A stretch of DNA of 64,000 nt from Eleginops maclovinus (taxonomy: Eukaryota > Chordata > Actinopteri > Perciformes > Eleginopidae), in NCBI RefSeq assembly GCF_036324505.1, contig NC_086370.1:11270512-11334511 (forward strand), in the 5' to 3' direction. Positions 53,538 through 64,000 of the stretch are shown one piece after another. The translations under genes were made by a program, and so were the position numbers. How positions within the stretch are numbered: position 1 is the first letter of the stretch; the number at the start of each line of letters is the position of its first letter. The notes below the pieces were generated by a model. It searched no databases, had not been told where the DNA came from, and saw only the letters and a program-made list of their open reading frames with translations.

Positions 53538-56500
53538 ATGGGTCCAATCATTGGGATGTCACCAGATAAGAAAACGGAAATTCCGGGTATGCAAGAGGAG
53601 CGGACAGGGCTCAGAGGCGTGTGTGGTGTGGGAACACTGCCCGAGGCGGAGTGTGCGTCCAGTCCGCTGGCCACCAGCGTGGATCGGACCGGAGGTACGG
53701 AGGACGAGGAGCTCACCAACCTCAACTGGCTGCATGAGAACCTGCTGCAGAACTTCACTCTGGGAGGGCCGGAAGCTCAGCCCAGCGGCAGTCCCCTCTT
53801 TGACATAGAGGGAGACTACGGGCCCAACCAGGGGCCGTCGTCTTCCTCCTCATCTTCGTCAAACGGCAGAGGCAGGGAGCGAGACTCGTTGAAGTCCAAG
53901 CCCCCTTTCTCGTTCTCTCTCCTCATCTACATGGCCATCGAGCAGTCTCCCAGCAAATCTTTGCCCGTTAAAGAAATCTACGGATGGATTCTCGAGCACT
54001 TCCCTTATTTCTCCAACGCTCCCACTGGCTGGAAGAACTCTGTTCGTCACAACTTGTCCTTGAACAAATGCTTCCGCAAGGTCGAGAGGAGTTTGGGAAA
54101 GGTAGGTCATTCCCCTGTCTGCTAACTGTCATGCACTTCAAACTGATTTCAACTTAGAAAATGGGACTGTTACAATTAGGCCCCTCAAATCAGTTTTCAA
54201 AGCAGTGATTGATGATGTGATATTCAAATTTCTGTAGGCCGAAATGTCCACTTTTTTGAGCAAGGTGCTGTGGGTAAACATCGCATTTCAGTGTGAAGCT
54301 GCAGCGGGGCGCGTGAGAGCGTCCAGGACTGTAACTCAGCCAAAGGGACCTCTGACTCTTCTGTGATAACGCTGGAATACAGTCAAGGTCGCACATACTC
54401 CTCCTGAGGAAATGCAAACACAGCACACCACGACTATCTTCCAAACCGTTTCAACTAGAGAGAGGCTTCCCACCGTTAGGAACCTCAATATTGCTCTGTG
54501 GCAAGGAAGCAAACGTGACCTGCAGCGAGAGAGGAGTGTGGAGGGAGAATCTGTCAGCCTGGTCCTGGCAGAGTAACATGTCAGTCATGCTCATTTGTGT
54601 TTGTGTTCCTGCATAGAAAGGAAAAAAACAGGGGGAAAAAGTTAACCTTCTCACATGCACATGCGTAGGACAACAGAATGTGAAAGAGTGAAACATTTGG
54701 TGTGAAATGCACATTTAATTCCGTCATGGTTGCGATTTCCATGTAGGTTAACAAACCTTGTGTTGAAAAATGTGGTGAGGAGCAAAAAAGGTTCTGAGGT
54801 TGCTGCTCTTTGAAATCATTATACACACTTTAAAATCCCTAATAGTTTCACACATGTGTATTTCTGGATAAAACCAGATAAGCAACACAAATTAAAGCTC
54901 ATAAAAAACATTTTGGGTGTCAAAAATCCTAAGGACTGTTAATCTGTTGATCAGTCCTGTGGGAGGGCAGTTCAATCAGAATGAATTGCAGCGGCTCGGT
55001 AACATGAGCAAACAACGCCAAAGCTGTCGTCACATATTCATTCAAGTGTTGCTCAAGCGTTTCACTTAACCTTTACCCTAGTTTGCATTTGTTTTAGAGA
55101 CAGGGAGGTTTCAATACCATAGCCGGGCTTTTGTAGGTGCAACCTGATTTGCATGTGACGGTACAGACACAGGGAGGGACACGACAGCGGCCATATTGCG
55201 CTCCAGTGTGAGTTCAGACTTGTGTCCGGTAGAGCCCGCGGTGCCGGGGCTGTGCCTGGCTAAGACTTCATATTTCCCTCCACGGGAGGTGATGGTGGTT
55301 AGCGCTCGGCGAGCAGCAACATGGTGAGGCGCAGGCGGCTCAGCATGCAGGTGCACAGCGTGAGCCATTCGTCTGCTGAGAGACCAGTTTCACATGACAC
55401 TGGCTGGTGGTTTCCGTTGCCATGGCGACATTTCCTTCTTCCTGCATCAGGGCTCGTTGGTAATCTGAGTCAAGGTTATTCTCCTCCCTCCCTCGCTCTA
55501 TTCTCTCCTCCCAGACTGGGCCATCAGATAAAGTGACAGTTAACACACTCCCGCACACATCGCTCACAGTCATTGCTCACACACAGCAGATATTTCCTCT
55601 CTTTGTTCAGGCTGTTCAGGAATTCTGAGTTCTGCTTTCGCTATTTCCCCTGCTTTGTTATGATGTGGTGCTCCTCTAAGAACGCTTTCAGTCTCCAATC
55701 AGCTGTTTATCAGAGCGTTTGAAATCAAATCTGACACATCATTCTGCTGTCCACCTGAGAATCTTCTGGAATGTTGTGAATGTGAGCATCTTGTTGATGG
55801 GTTGGTTAAAGCAGATTTTCCAGTATTTAAATCTGATTTCTACTGATTGAGAGTTGATGATAACGAGGTGCAAAGAAGCGGATCATTTCCCTCTTAAGGG
55901 GAAATGTCATTGTTTTGCTAGTTAGGAATAAGGGGAAGGAAATGCAGTCAACATGTGTGTTCAAAGATACACAATGTCCACATAACTTTTGATTGTTTAC
56001 AAGAAAACTGCAGTGTGCCTTGTTGTTTAAATATAACCAGAGACAAATCATACATTCTAGACAAACCCAGGGTTTTGTCTAAACCGAGTAACGGGCGCTG
56101 CGCCCTCACACCAAAATGCAGATTTGAAGTGATGCCAGATAACAACATTTCTGTTCGACAAAAATGGTATAATTAATCCAAAGATATTAAAATCGTGTCG
56201 GATAGACCGTCAGACGGCAGAGGCGGCTTTGTTTTTACGGAGCTCTGAATAAATAGGGGCTTGATTGTCCGGTCGGTCTGCTGGTGGCAGGCAGCAGGCT
56301 GACACTTAAACTATGAGTTCTGAATTGGTTTCTTTAACTGTTCTTTTTTCTGTAGAGGCAGTAAAGAAACTGTAACTCAGGGTTTATTTGTTGTTTGAGG
56401 TGCAATATATGACTCGGCAGCTTGAAGACATAAAGAAACTATTATTTTCTGCTTTAATGCATTATATTCACTGGAAAGTGGGAGGGGCCGTCCGTTTGAC

Positions 56501-59247
56501 CAGAAGTGACGTTAGCCCCTCGTACTGTATTTTTCCAGGAAAACCCTCCAAACCTATGGCCGTTCTGTCACACAGCTGTGTAATGTTCAAGTATTTGGAC
56601 TCCTCCTTTAAAGACTACCTAGATGAACAGTACTTCTCATGGTTTTTCTTCACACTTTTCTGACTTTGTAACCTGGGATGGAAGATTGACCGTCCCTGCT
56701 TTGTTTTACAGGCCAATGGGAAAGGTTCTCTCTGGTGTGTTGACCCCGAGTACCGCCCCAACCTGATCCAAGCCCTTAAGAAGCAGCACTTCCCCGCCGC
56801 ACATGCCTTCTGCACACCACCCGCCTCCCCACCCAGGTACACTTCCATCCCTCTCTGGATTGTGTGGGTTATGAGTTTGTGATAGCTGTGATGCTGCAGC
56901 TCTGGCTCATTGAAATCAGTGTTAAGGTTTACATTTGACTTTTCTCAACATTTCCCAAAAATTCTAAACCTGACCCTCCGTTATTTGCAGTGCCTCCTCA
57001 CCCCCCCGCCATCTCTTTCTACAAGGCTGCTCATTCAAAGGTGAGACGGACGCACACATACCTACTTTCAAGTCTTGATATTTTCATCAAAAGCACATTT
57101 TTCTGACTCAGTGCAGTTTGTTTTAGCTTGTGTGTGTGCAGTATTTTGATTCTGTTGCCTGTTCACATTTCAGCCCCAGAACATTCAGCATCACTGTGCT
57201 TCTATCCTCAACTCTTGGTTTGATTTGTTGCTTTCGAGTCATCGATGCCTCATGTAGACCATAATGTTGAGAGCTCCCAGTCAGCGTATCAGACTCCTCT
57301 CCACCCCCCCTCTCTGCCTCTTGGATTTGTAACCTTGACGACAGGCAGAGGTTCGGTCGGTGCTGAGTGTCGAGCACTCAGTCTCACTGTAATCATTAAT
57401 AATTTAGACCCCCCAGAAGTGAGCGACGAGGCTTTTAGACGCTTTGTCAGGTCTGGAAAGATCGGATGCAATATCAGTAGCTTCAATTCATCCTCTGGTT
57501 TGTAACTCTGAACCTTCTGCTTATCCAATCCATTCAGTACACGTTATTGGGTCTACGACTTTAGTTTGAAGCGATCAAAGGGACCCAGTCCTCCCAGTCC
57601 TAGCAGAGATGCCATGCTTTCACACCTCAGGACTGACCATCATGCATGTTCTTTCCTCTTCCAGAATCTGACATTGATGCTGCCACTGCCATGATGCTCT
57701 TAAACTCTGCCCCCGGGCACCACGTTGACCCATGTAAGAGAATTCACAAGCAACCATACTTTCACCAATTCTTCAAACTCTTTGTCTTCTACCCCCCCGA
57801 CATACCACCCTGTCATTGCTTACGTCTTCTTTTATTTTGTGTGCTTTAATTTGTGATGTGTACATGTTCTTATGAGACAAGTGTGGGTTATGTGCAGGAG
57901 ATGTTTTCAGGGTATTTCCTGAACTTCATTGCAAATAATAGTTGCCATCAGACAGTTAGCTTAGCACAAAGGTAAAGGGTTGACCCGGCAAGTAGCAAAG
58001 ATGACAAAATCCAACTACCCTCTCTACAGTGGTTATGTGGTTACTTCCTAAAATGATGAACTATGCTTTTTTTAATAAATTATCGATTCAAAAGAAGAAG
58101 AAAAAATGCAAATATCGCACTAACTTGAGTCAGTTTTAGCTGTGTTTTAGTTGAGAATCCGTCCAAATGGTCCACATTTTTGCTGTTATCAGTCGAATTA
58201 TACATTAGGGCCTGCGACTAACCATTATTTTCATCAATTAACTAGTCATTTACTTTCAGTGATAAGTAAAGACACCGGAGAACATTACGTTTAATAAGCT
58301 GGAATCATACATTTATTTTTTTATGAGATGATCAAATTAGTTGCTGGTTAATTTATAATGTAACAATTAGTTGCTTATTCAATCGCTAATCGTTGCAGCT
58401 TGATTATGTATTAGATAAGGATCATTTTAATATAATTGGGTTTTGCTAATATCTGTACTTTCCCCATCAGAGGTCTGATTGAACATGCATACAACGATCA
58501 TATTTTTAGATCATATTTTCCTACTTGGGCTGAGACACGTCTCACTTCTGCTTTATACATGTAAACAGTATGAGCTAGGGTTACAGTATGTCGTACTCTG
58601 TTCTTCTTTATTAAAAAACTGAAAACCAAAACTGGTATACTGTGAAGTTCTATTAGCTTTTACTGATCATCAGACGCAACCTATTTTAATCCAACTAAAT
58701 CGAGACACTTAGCTTAGAGCCTGTCATGCAATATTTAGAGTATTTCTCACACTGAAACAGGCCTGTAATAATAACCCTCTGCGTTTGAGTGCATCCATAA
58801 CTCTCTATCCATCTTCTGCTCTCCTCAGGCAATTCTGACAGCCCGCTGGACCTGTCCCGGCCCGACTCGGTCCTGGTGAGCAGTGACCCAAAGCAGGACC
58901 ACAACTACAGCAGCGTGGCCCTGCAGCGCTGCTCCTCCCGCTCCTCCTCCTCGTCTCTCTCCTCCCTGGACGAGGGAGGCTGCGAGCGCAGACAGTCCCA
59001 CCGCGCAGGCAGCGAGGGCTTCCACAGCGACGAGGACTCCGACCTCTGGGACGAGAGGGGCGTCCACCAGACTTCTAGACGTCCGCCGGCCATCAAGTGG
59101 CCCGTCGGTAAGAGGGCGCGGCGCGAGGTGAAGCCGGAGCTGGACGAGGAGCTGAAAGAGGCCGCCGGCTCCTTGCTGCACCTCGCCGGTATACGCAGCT
59201 GCGCGGAGGGATCCAAACGCAAGAGCACAAAACTAAACAGGAAATGA
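53538..59247 (+). CDS. foxn2: Forkhead box protein N2 (FOXN2), 5 coding exons
   Basis: Forkhead transcription factor acting in the nucleus. Coding exons: 53538-54101 (acceptor at 53523, 14 bases of 5' UTR before the ATG), 56712-56836, 56991-57040, 57665-57733, 58829-59247; the phases close to 408 codons plus TGA. The N terminus [12 protein letters not shown] resembles human MGPVIGM. Then come the conserved [15 protein letters not shown] (57-70), a serine run (101-108) and the forkhead domain from about 121 to 222. The recognition-helix segment [14 protein letters not shown] is at 163-176, and wing sequence [21 protein letters not shown] is encoded by exon 2. Downstream are [14 protein letters not shown], an [14 protein letters not shown] stretch, [11 protein letters not shown] and a C-terminal [20 protein letters not shown] block, all in human order. 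Human FOXN2 is 431 aa; the region between exons 4 and 5 is shorter here, and a small extra exon in that intron cannot be excluded. FOXN3 is less likely because of the N and C termini. Duplicate (a or b) undetermined. Confidence 0.93.
54102..56711 (+). other. foxn2: foxn2 intron within the forkhead domain
   Basis: A 2.6-kb intron that splits the forkhead domain after Lys188. It contains the X-box-like GTTGCCATGGCGAC at 55416-55429 in a GC-richer patch (about 55120-55560), which may be an internal regulatory element. No exon was recognised inside. Confidence 0.6.
58197..58414. mobile_element. Old short hAT-type MITE in foxn2 intron
   Basis: The left end near 58208 reads GGGCCTGCGACTAACCATTA, and the right end read inward is AAGCTGCAACGATTAGCGAT; both resemble the widespread fish GGGCTGCAACTAACGATTA terminus. 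Flanks ATTATACATTAG (58198-58209) and ATTATGTATTAG (58403-58414) match at 10 of 12 positions, consistent with an aged target duplication. About 200 bp, noncoding. Confidence 0.55.
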
Positions 59248-62200
59248 AGATTATTTTTGCCCCCCCCCCATCAGACTCCGGACCCTGTGAACCCTAATCT
59301 GACCCCTGATCGTGTGTCCCAGTGTGCCTCCTTCTCCTCATCTGATCGTTCATTGGCCATTTTGAGCCTTTCTTTTTGTTCGGGAATATCCCTGTCCAAC
59401 AAAACAAATGGCAATAGTATCGTTCACACAGGAGAACAAAGCCATATAGAGACTTTTGTAACTCGGGAGGGGGGGGACTGCTGGGGTTGGTATTCGGGCT
59501 GTGGAGAACCATCAAGAAACCTATCCAAAATGACCTGCCTGCTTCTGTCGGATTAGAAGATTGTGATTCAAGACTTTTTCTCGGAATGACGAAACGGGAA
59601 AAGCTGAAGGTTTTATAACTCAAAGCGTTTGCATGCTTCCTCCTCAAACCTGTATCCTCTTCCAAGTGAATCTATTTATGAAGCGAATGAGTGCATGTTT
59701 GTAACAGACAAAACCTAACCTCCTGGTGTTATCAGCTTCTCCTTTTTGTGCTAAAGAAAAAAAAATGCCACTGTTTTAGAAAGGAATCCTCTTGTAAGAG
59801 AGATGCAATAATTAATCCACAACCTTAACTTTTATGACTTCATTTCATGGTGGCATTTTTTCCGAGTCGAGTATGCTAGTTAAACTTTACAATTAAGAGA
59901 ATGAATGGAGTAGTACTATAATCTTGTTATGCGATAAACTTATTACACACGAGCTCTAGCTCTATTTCAGGATAAGCAAGATGTGGAAATAGTATTACTC
60001 TGCCACTGCCAAATTTAGTTGCAAAGTTAGCTATACTACTTCGCTCAGTTTTGTGCGGCCATTACAGTGCTATACAAGTGTGTTTTTTTTCTCGCCAATC
60101 CACTGCTCATCCTGTCGGTGTGCTTTCATTCATCAGTCTGTTTTTGACATTTGTCGTGCAGACATATATTCACATGTTTGGTGACGGCCTATGCAAAGTG
60201 AACACCTGCCACATGTTGCCAGATGTTCACTGTGTGTTCATAGGTTATTCTCCGTGGATTATTTTTTTGTGTGTGTTTATCATAGTGCATGTCAGCCTAA
60301 ATCTGAGATGATGATCACGACAGAAAATAGTCTGAAATAATCAAACTCCTGTAATCTCTGTAATGATCTCCCTGCTCCTGCTGTGTTGGAGGGCTGATGG
60401 CACTCGGCTTGCTTCTGCTCCGGTTTGAATGCAGAGCTGGATAACAGGAGAAGACAGTAAATGACCACAGCTCTATTATTTGGGTTTGCTTTTAGATTAA
60501 ACCTCCCTGCCTTTTCCGTGTTTTTTGAACCATGTACTTTAGCAATTATACAGCTTATTTTCTGTTGGCTGGATTTGAGGCCGAGTTAATTCACAATTTG
60601 AGGGAGGGTGTTCTGTCGAAGGGGACAGTTGCAGCCACAGAGAACTGGACTTTGTGTGTGCGGTCGCTCGCAGGCGAGATGTGGAAGACCTGTGCTGCTC
60701 TCAAGTTGTGCCCTCAGTGCTGTCTGGCCCCTGCTCTTCCTCCTAGAACAAAATAAGGAAGTACACGCTCTCTTCTCTAGCTGTGAAATGGAGTGTTTAT
60801 TGTCAGTTGATTGCATGCAGTTCACTGAGGGGAAGTTGCTTTTGTAAAGGCCAAAATTCTCACAAGAGCTTTTAAAAAAAGCTGCGTACAATACAAGGTA
60901 GCATGGAAGCTCACAAGGGCAACTAAAGTAACATGTTATTATTTCCTCACAGAGCTAGATCATATTGCCACAGGAATAAAGCATGCATGGTCGGTGCCAA
61001 ACTGTTTCTTGTGCCACTAATGTAAAATTGCAGAGGGCCGTGGTCACTATGTTCCACTGCTGCCACGGTGTAGTTATGATTAGGAGTAACAATGCCCTAG
61101 TTTTCTGAATCATCAGAACAGGAAGCGCGAGAATACTCTGGTCAGCACAGGGACTTAACCAATCTCTTGGTTTATTTTCGTCGCTTTAGCTTGTTCTTGC
61201 AGAGTAAGCTTCGGTTCTCAGAAGTAAAACTTGCATACACTGGTCTTGTTTAGCTGTGAAAAAAAGAACAAATGATTGTTCATTAATCATTACCTTATTT
61301 ATGACTTTAATTTATGGGATTATTGAATGCATACTCTATCAAACACTGGTCATTTGAAACAAGTGACTGGGCACATTTATTTTCCTCCTGTGAACTCCTT
61401 AAGTATTTTATTTCTCTTTGTTTTATTTTACAGCAATACAGTTTCCTTTTTTGCCAAGTATTTTGCCAATGTCTATTGTCTCTTTAGAGCGGGTGTTTTT
61501 TTTTCTTCTTTGATTTAACCATGACTGCCAGGTTTTCTTGATGTTTTGTTTTGCTTTTTGTTAGGCTGGATAGTTTATTAACATTGATCCTGAAACCTTT
61601 TGTTGCCAAAATTGATGTACAGCTGGGGTATAACATTCAAGATGGACACATTCCCCCATGTACTGTAGAAGTTCTTTGAGAATGATTGAATCATTTTTAC
61701 ATTTGTCTCATGTTTATGTATTGATATTATGACTAAGTAGTCACAAACTGAAAACACATTAGCTCTCCATTTCATCTCGGGCTAGAATCTGACTGCCACT
61801 CATAACTCATGCTTCCAGGTATTGTTTTGGGATGTTGAAATGTTTAGAATATCATTGAAACTGGATCAGACTCACTCAGTCCCCAGGCTGCTGCTGTGCA
61901 GTTTCAGACTAGCATTTAAGTATCCTGACAACTGCAGAGAAAGTATGGAGAGACTCGTAGAGGAAAAGCTCACTCATTCTTTCTGTAGCACTTGCAAAAG
62001 AAATGTTATGTTGGTCTTAATTTGACTTAAATCCCCTAACAGAAAATCCAATTGCTTCATTGCCTCGACAGCTGTTAATTAAATTAAATATTGATTATGT
62101 GAATCTCAAAATTTCTGTTGCAGTTCCCGAGGGTATGATGAACATTTTGTTAACAAAGCTGCCAACCCAGTATCAGTTTGTGTCAGTTGTCTGCCATGTC

Positions 62201-62340
62201 TATTGGACCGACACAACATTTTGGTTTTTGTATGCTAACCTCTGTTGATAAAATGTTTATAAGATTTATTTTCGCCAAAGATATGCAATTGCATTATATA
62301 TGGTATTACAAAATATTAATAAAACCCTGTTCTTGTTACC
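59248..62340 (+). other. foxn2: foxn2 3' UTR with candidate poly(A) signal
   Basis: About 3.1 kb without coding potential after the foxn2 stop. The best terminal signal is AATAAA at 62318-62323, followed by a T/G-rich tract as expected downstream of a cleavage site. The length estimate is inferred from this hexamer only. Confidence 0.5.
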
Positions 62341-62910
62341 ACTGTGAGGATTGTTTTATTGTAGTGTGAGCAGCAGCATTTTATCACCTCAAATAAGAGG
62401 GTTTTTGTTGCCCTCCAAACTCTCCTCCAGAACACACGAACGCCATCACTTTACATTAGCAGCATACAATTTAAACCTTTGATCAACAATGCCACCTGCT
62501 GTGAAAGCCAAAAGATCAAAATGCTTGCTAATAATAGTCCATTCTTTAGAATAACTACCTCTCCGTGTGGCTGGTTTCTCAATTTTCACATAACCACGTT
62601 ACAGCCGGCAAGTATTTCCCACCCGGAGCAGCAGTTCTGAACTGTTTTGACTTCAGAAGCTGTGCTCAGCACTACGTGTGGCGGCTCCACACTTTCCCCT
62701 TTTTGTTTTAAAATGCTCCATCATGGCAGACAGCCAGAAATGCATCTCATATTAATGTGAATTCCAGGGCTGTGCCAGTGATGGATGCATGATCAGATGT
62801 CCTAACGACACTCTGCGCTGTAAGTTAATTAGTCATGGAGGACTGTGGGATGAACACAGTGTGACCCTGAACAGGGGCTTGTCTGACTAGCCTCAGGCCC
62901 ATTGGCACGG

Positions 62911-62928
62911 CTCTATTGTTCAATAGAG
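62911..62928. promoter_or_regulatory. Inverted SOX-like dimer site
   Basis: CTCTATTG and CAATAGAG form perfect 8-base arms around a TT spacer. Each arm holds an ATTG/CAAT SOX-type core, so the site could bind a SOX dimer or form a small cruciform. No direct evidence of use. Confidence 0.4.
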
Positions 62929-63049
62929 TCCTGTGTGTCGACTGGAAGAGGGGGGCTTCTCCCTACTGACTGCCTCAATTCAGCTGGAAATCAGAGCAGC
63001 ATCACCTCCCCCCCTCCCACACGGCCCTAGCAACCACGCCACGCCGACA

Positions 63050-63062
63050 GTTGCCAGGCAAC
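63050..63062. promoter_or_regulatory. Palindromic RFX X-box
   Basis: GTTGCCAGGCAAC matches the RFX consensus GTNRCC-N(0-3)-RGYAAC exactly, with a one-base spacer. An additional CTAGCAAC half-site lies upstream at 63027-63034. RFX factors drive ciliary and some immune promoters; the target gene is unknown. Confidence 0.5.
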
Positions 63063-64000
63063 CAGACAATGCTGGAGCCACTGGCTGTGGTGTGCGTGTC
63101 AGTGAGTTTGTGTTTAGCCTGTATGCATTTAAGATCAGCAATTGGGAAACAGCGCAAATGTATTTCTTCAAAACATTTTAGTAAATCCTTTTTGTAAATA
63201 TTTTGCATCTTATACATTTTACAGCTGATAAAAATAAGTTAGAATATATTTGAATATAAAGCAGTACTATGTGGTGAATATATAAAGAGATTATTATGGA
63301 TTAGGTGAAATTAATCTTGTAGGATTTGAGCGGTGATGGCTGCATTAGCAACATGTCATTTCACTTTGAGTCCAAACGAGGTCATGAGTGTTTCAAAGGA
63401 AAATCACAGCGAATGTCTTTCACAGTGCTACAACCCATTTGTGATTTCTGACCTTGTTCTTGGTCATGCAAGCCATACCACACTTAAATCAGCAGTACAT
63501 TATTTATCAGTGACATCACAGCACTTAATGCAATGGGCATTCGATCTAATGTTAGAGGAGAGTTAAAGATGTTATACAAATACAACATTCAGACCTTCCT
63601 GTAATCACCTGCACAAACAGATGTACAAATGAATACACAAACAAATACAGTGTATTTTAATATGCTGTTTATTGCTGGTGTAATTACAGGAAGTGTGTCT
63701 TTTTGGATTATATTTCCCAATATTTACTTTCATAATATAATATAATAGTGTTATGATACAAAGTTAGCAAGTATAACATTACAATAATCACACAGAATTG
63801 TAATATATTATTTAAATCTGTTTTCAACTTTATTTGTTTATTACTTTGTGGTTAGTACATGTGTATTTCTTTCATCTATCTTTAACTTGAATCATTTAAT
63901 TCAACACTGTGTATATTGTGTCATCTTTTTCCGAGACCTTCCGACGCTAGACGGCGCCCTGCTCACACTCGCTCACCACTTTACTGTTTTCTCAACTCTG

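Larger units (their letters stand above)
62341..64000. other. Intergenic DNA downstream of foxn2
   Basis: No gene recognised. Two regulatory-looking motifs stand out, at 62911-62928 and 63050-63062, inside a GC-richer stretch of about 62600-63110. The final 70 bases turn GC-richer again (GACGGCGCCC near 63950), which might approach a promoter or exon beyond the window. Confidence 0.5.

Noticed and set aside
57734..58828. A missing small foxn2 exon between coding exons 4 and 5
   Set aside because: The human protein is longer here, but no frame-compatible exon with conserved residues was seen and the flanking phases already match.

Overview
The window looks like nuclear DNA of a teleost fish, probably a percomorph. 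It carries three spliced protein genes in the vertebrate order msh6 – fbxo11 – foxn2. Introns are small (fbxo11 fits in about 9.6 kb), dinucleotide repeats are long, and several fish-type DNA transposon remnants are present. All three genes were assembled exon by exon from GT/AG boundaries, reading phase and recalled similarity to the human proteins. The species, and which teleost duplicate of fbxo11 or foxn2 this is, cannot be told from the sequence.

Layout: 1–10,080 is AT-rich noncoding DNA, possibly starting with the 3' UTR of a gene outside the window. At 10,081–17,600 lies msh6 (+ strand, 10 coding exons), with E2F-like, E-box and CCAAT motifs upstream. At 17,578–28,777 lies fbxo11 (− strand, 22 coding exons, 880 aa), convergent with msh6; the two best poly(A) signals lie back to back, so the mRNAs probably overlap. 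At 29,319–31,449 is a nest of two hAT-like DNA transposons, each with its own 8-bp target duplication. A 21-bp minisatellite follows at 31,566–31,709, then a decayed coiled-coil gene at 31,888–33,830 and a TTAA-flanked MITE at 34,885–35,403. From 35.4 to 43.6 kb I see no gene. At 43.9–62.3 kb is foxn2 (+ strand): a proposed noncoding first exon, a 9.3-kb first intron with a 239-bp (GT)n tract, five coding exons (408 aa) and a roughly 3-kb 3' UTR. The rest is intergenic, with a palindromic RFX X-box and a SOX-like inverted repeat.

Functionally, msh6 is the mismatch-recognition partner of MSH2, fbxo11 the substrate receptor of an SCF ubiquitin ligase, and foxn2 a forkhead transcription factor. 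They are neighbours by conserved synteny, not a pathway.

Most notable points: (1) msh6 exon 4 lacks one base near 13,170; otherwise the 10-exon model is intact and fits 1,381 codons exactly. (2) In the 3' part of the coiled-coil pseudogene every one of six in-frame stops is TGA. (3) The hAT elements are nested with perfect target duplications. (4) X-box-like motifs recur around foxn2. I found no convincing new multi-gene system.
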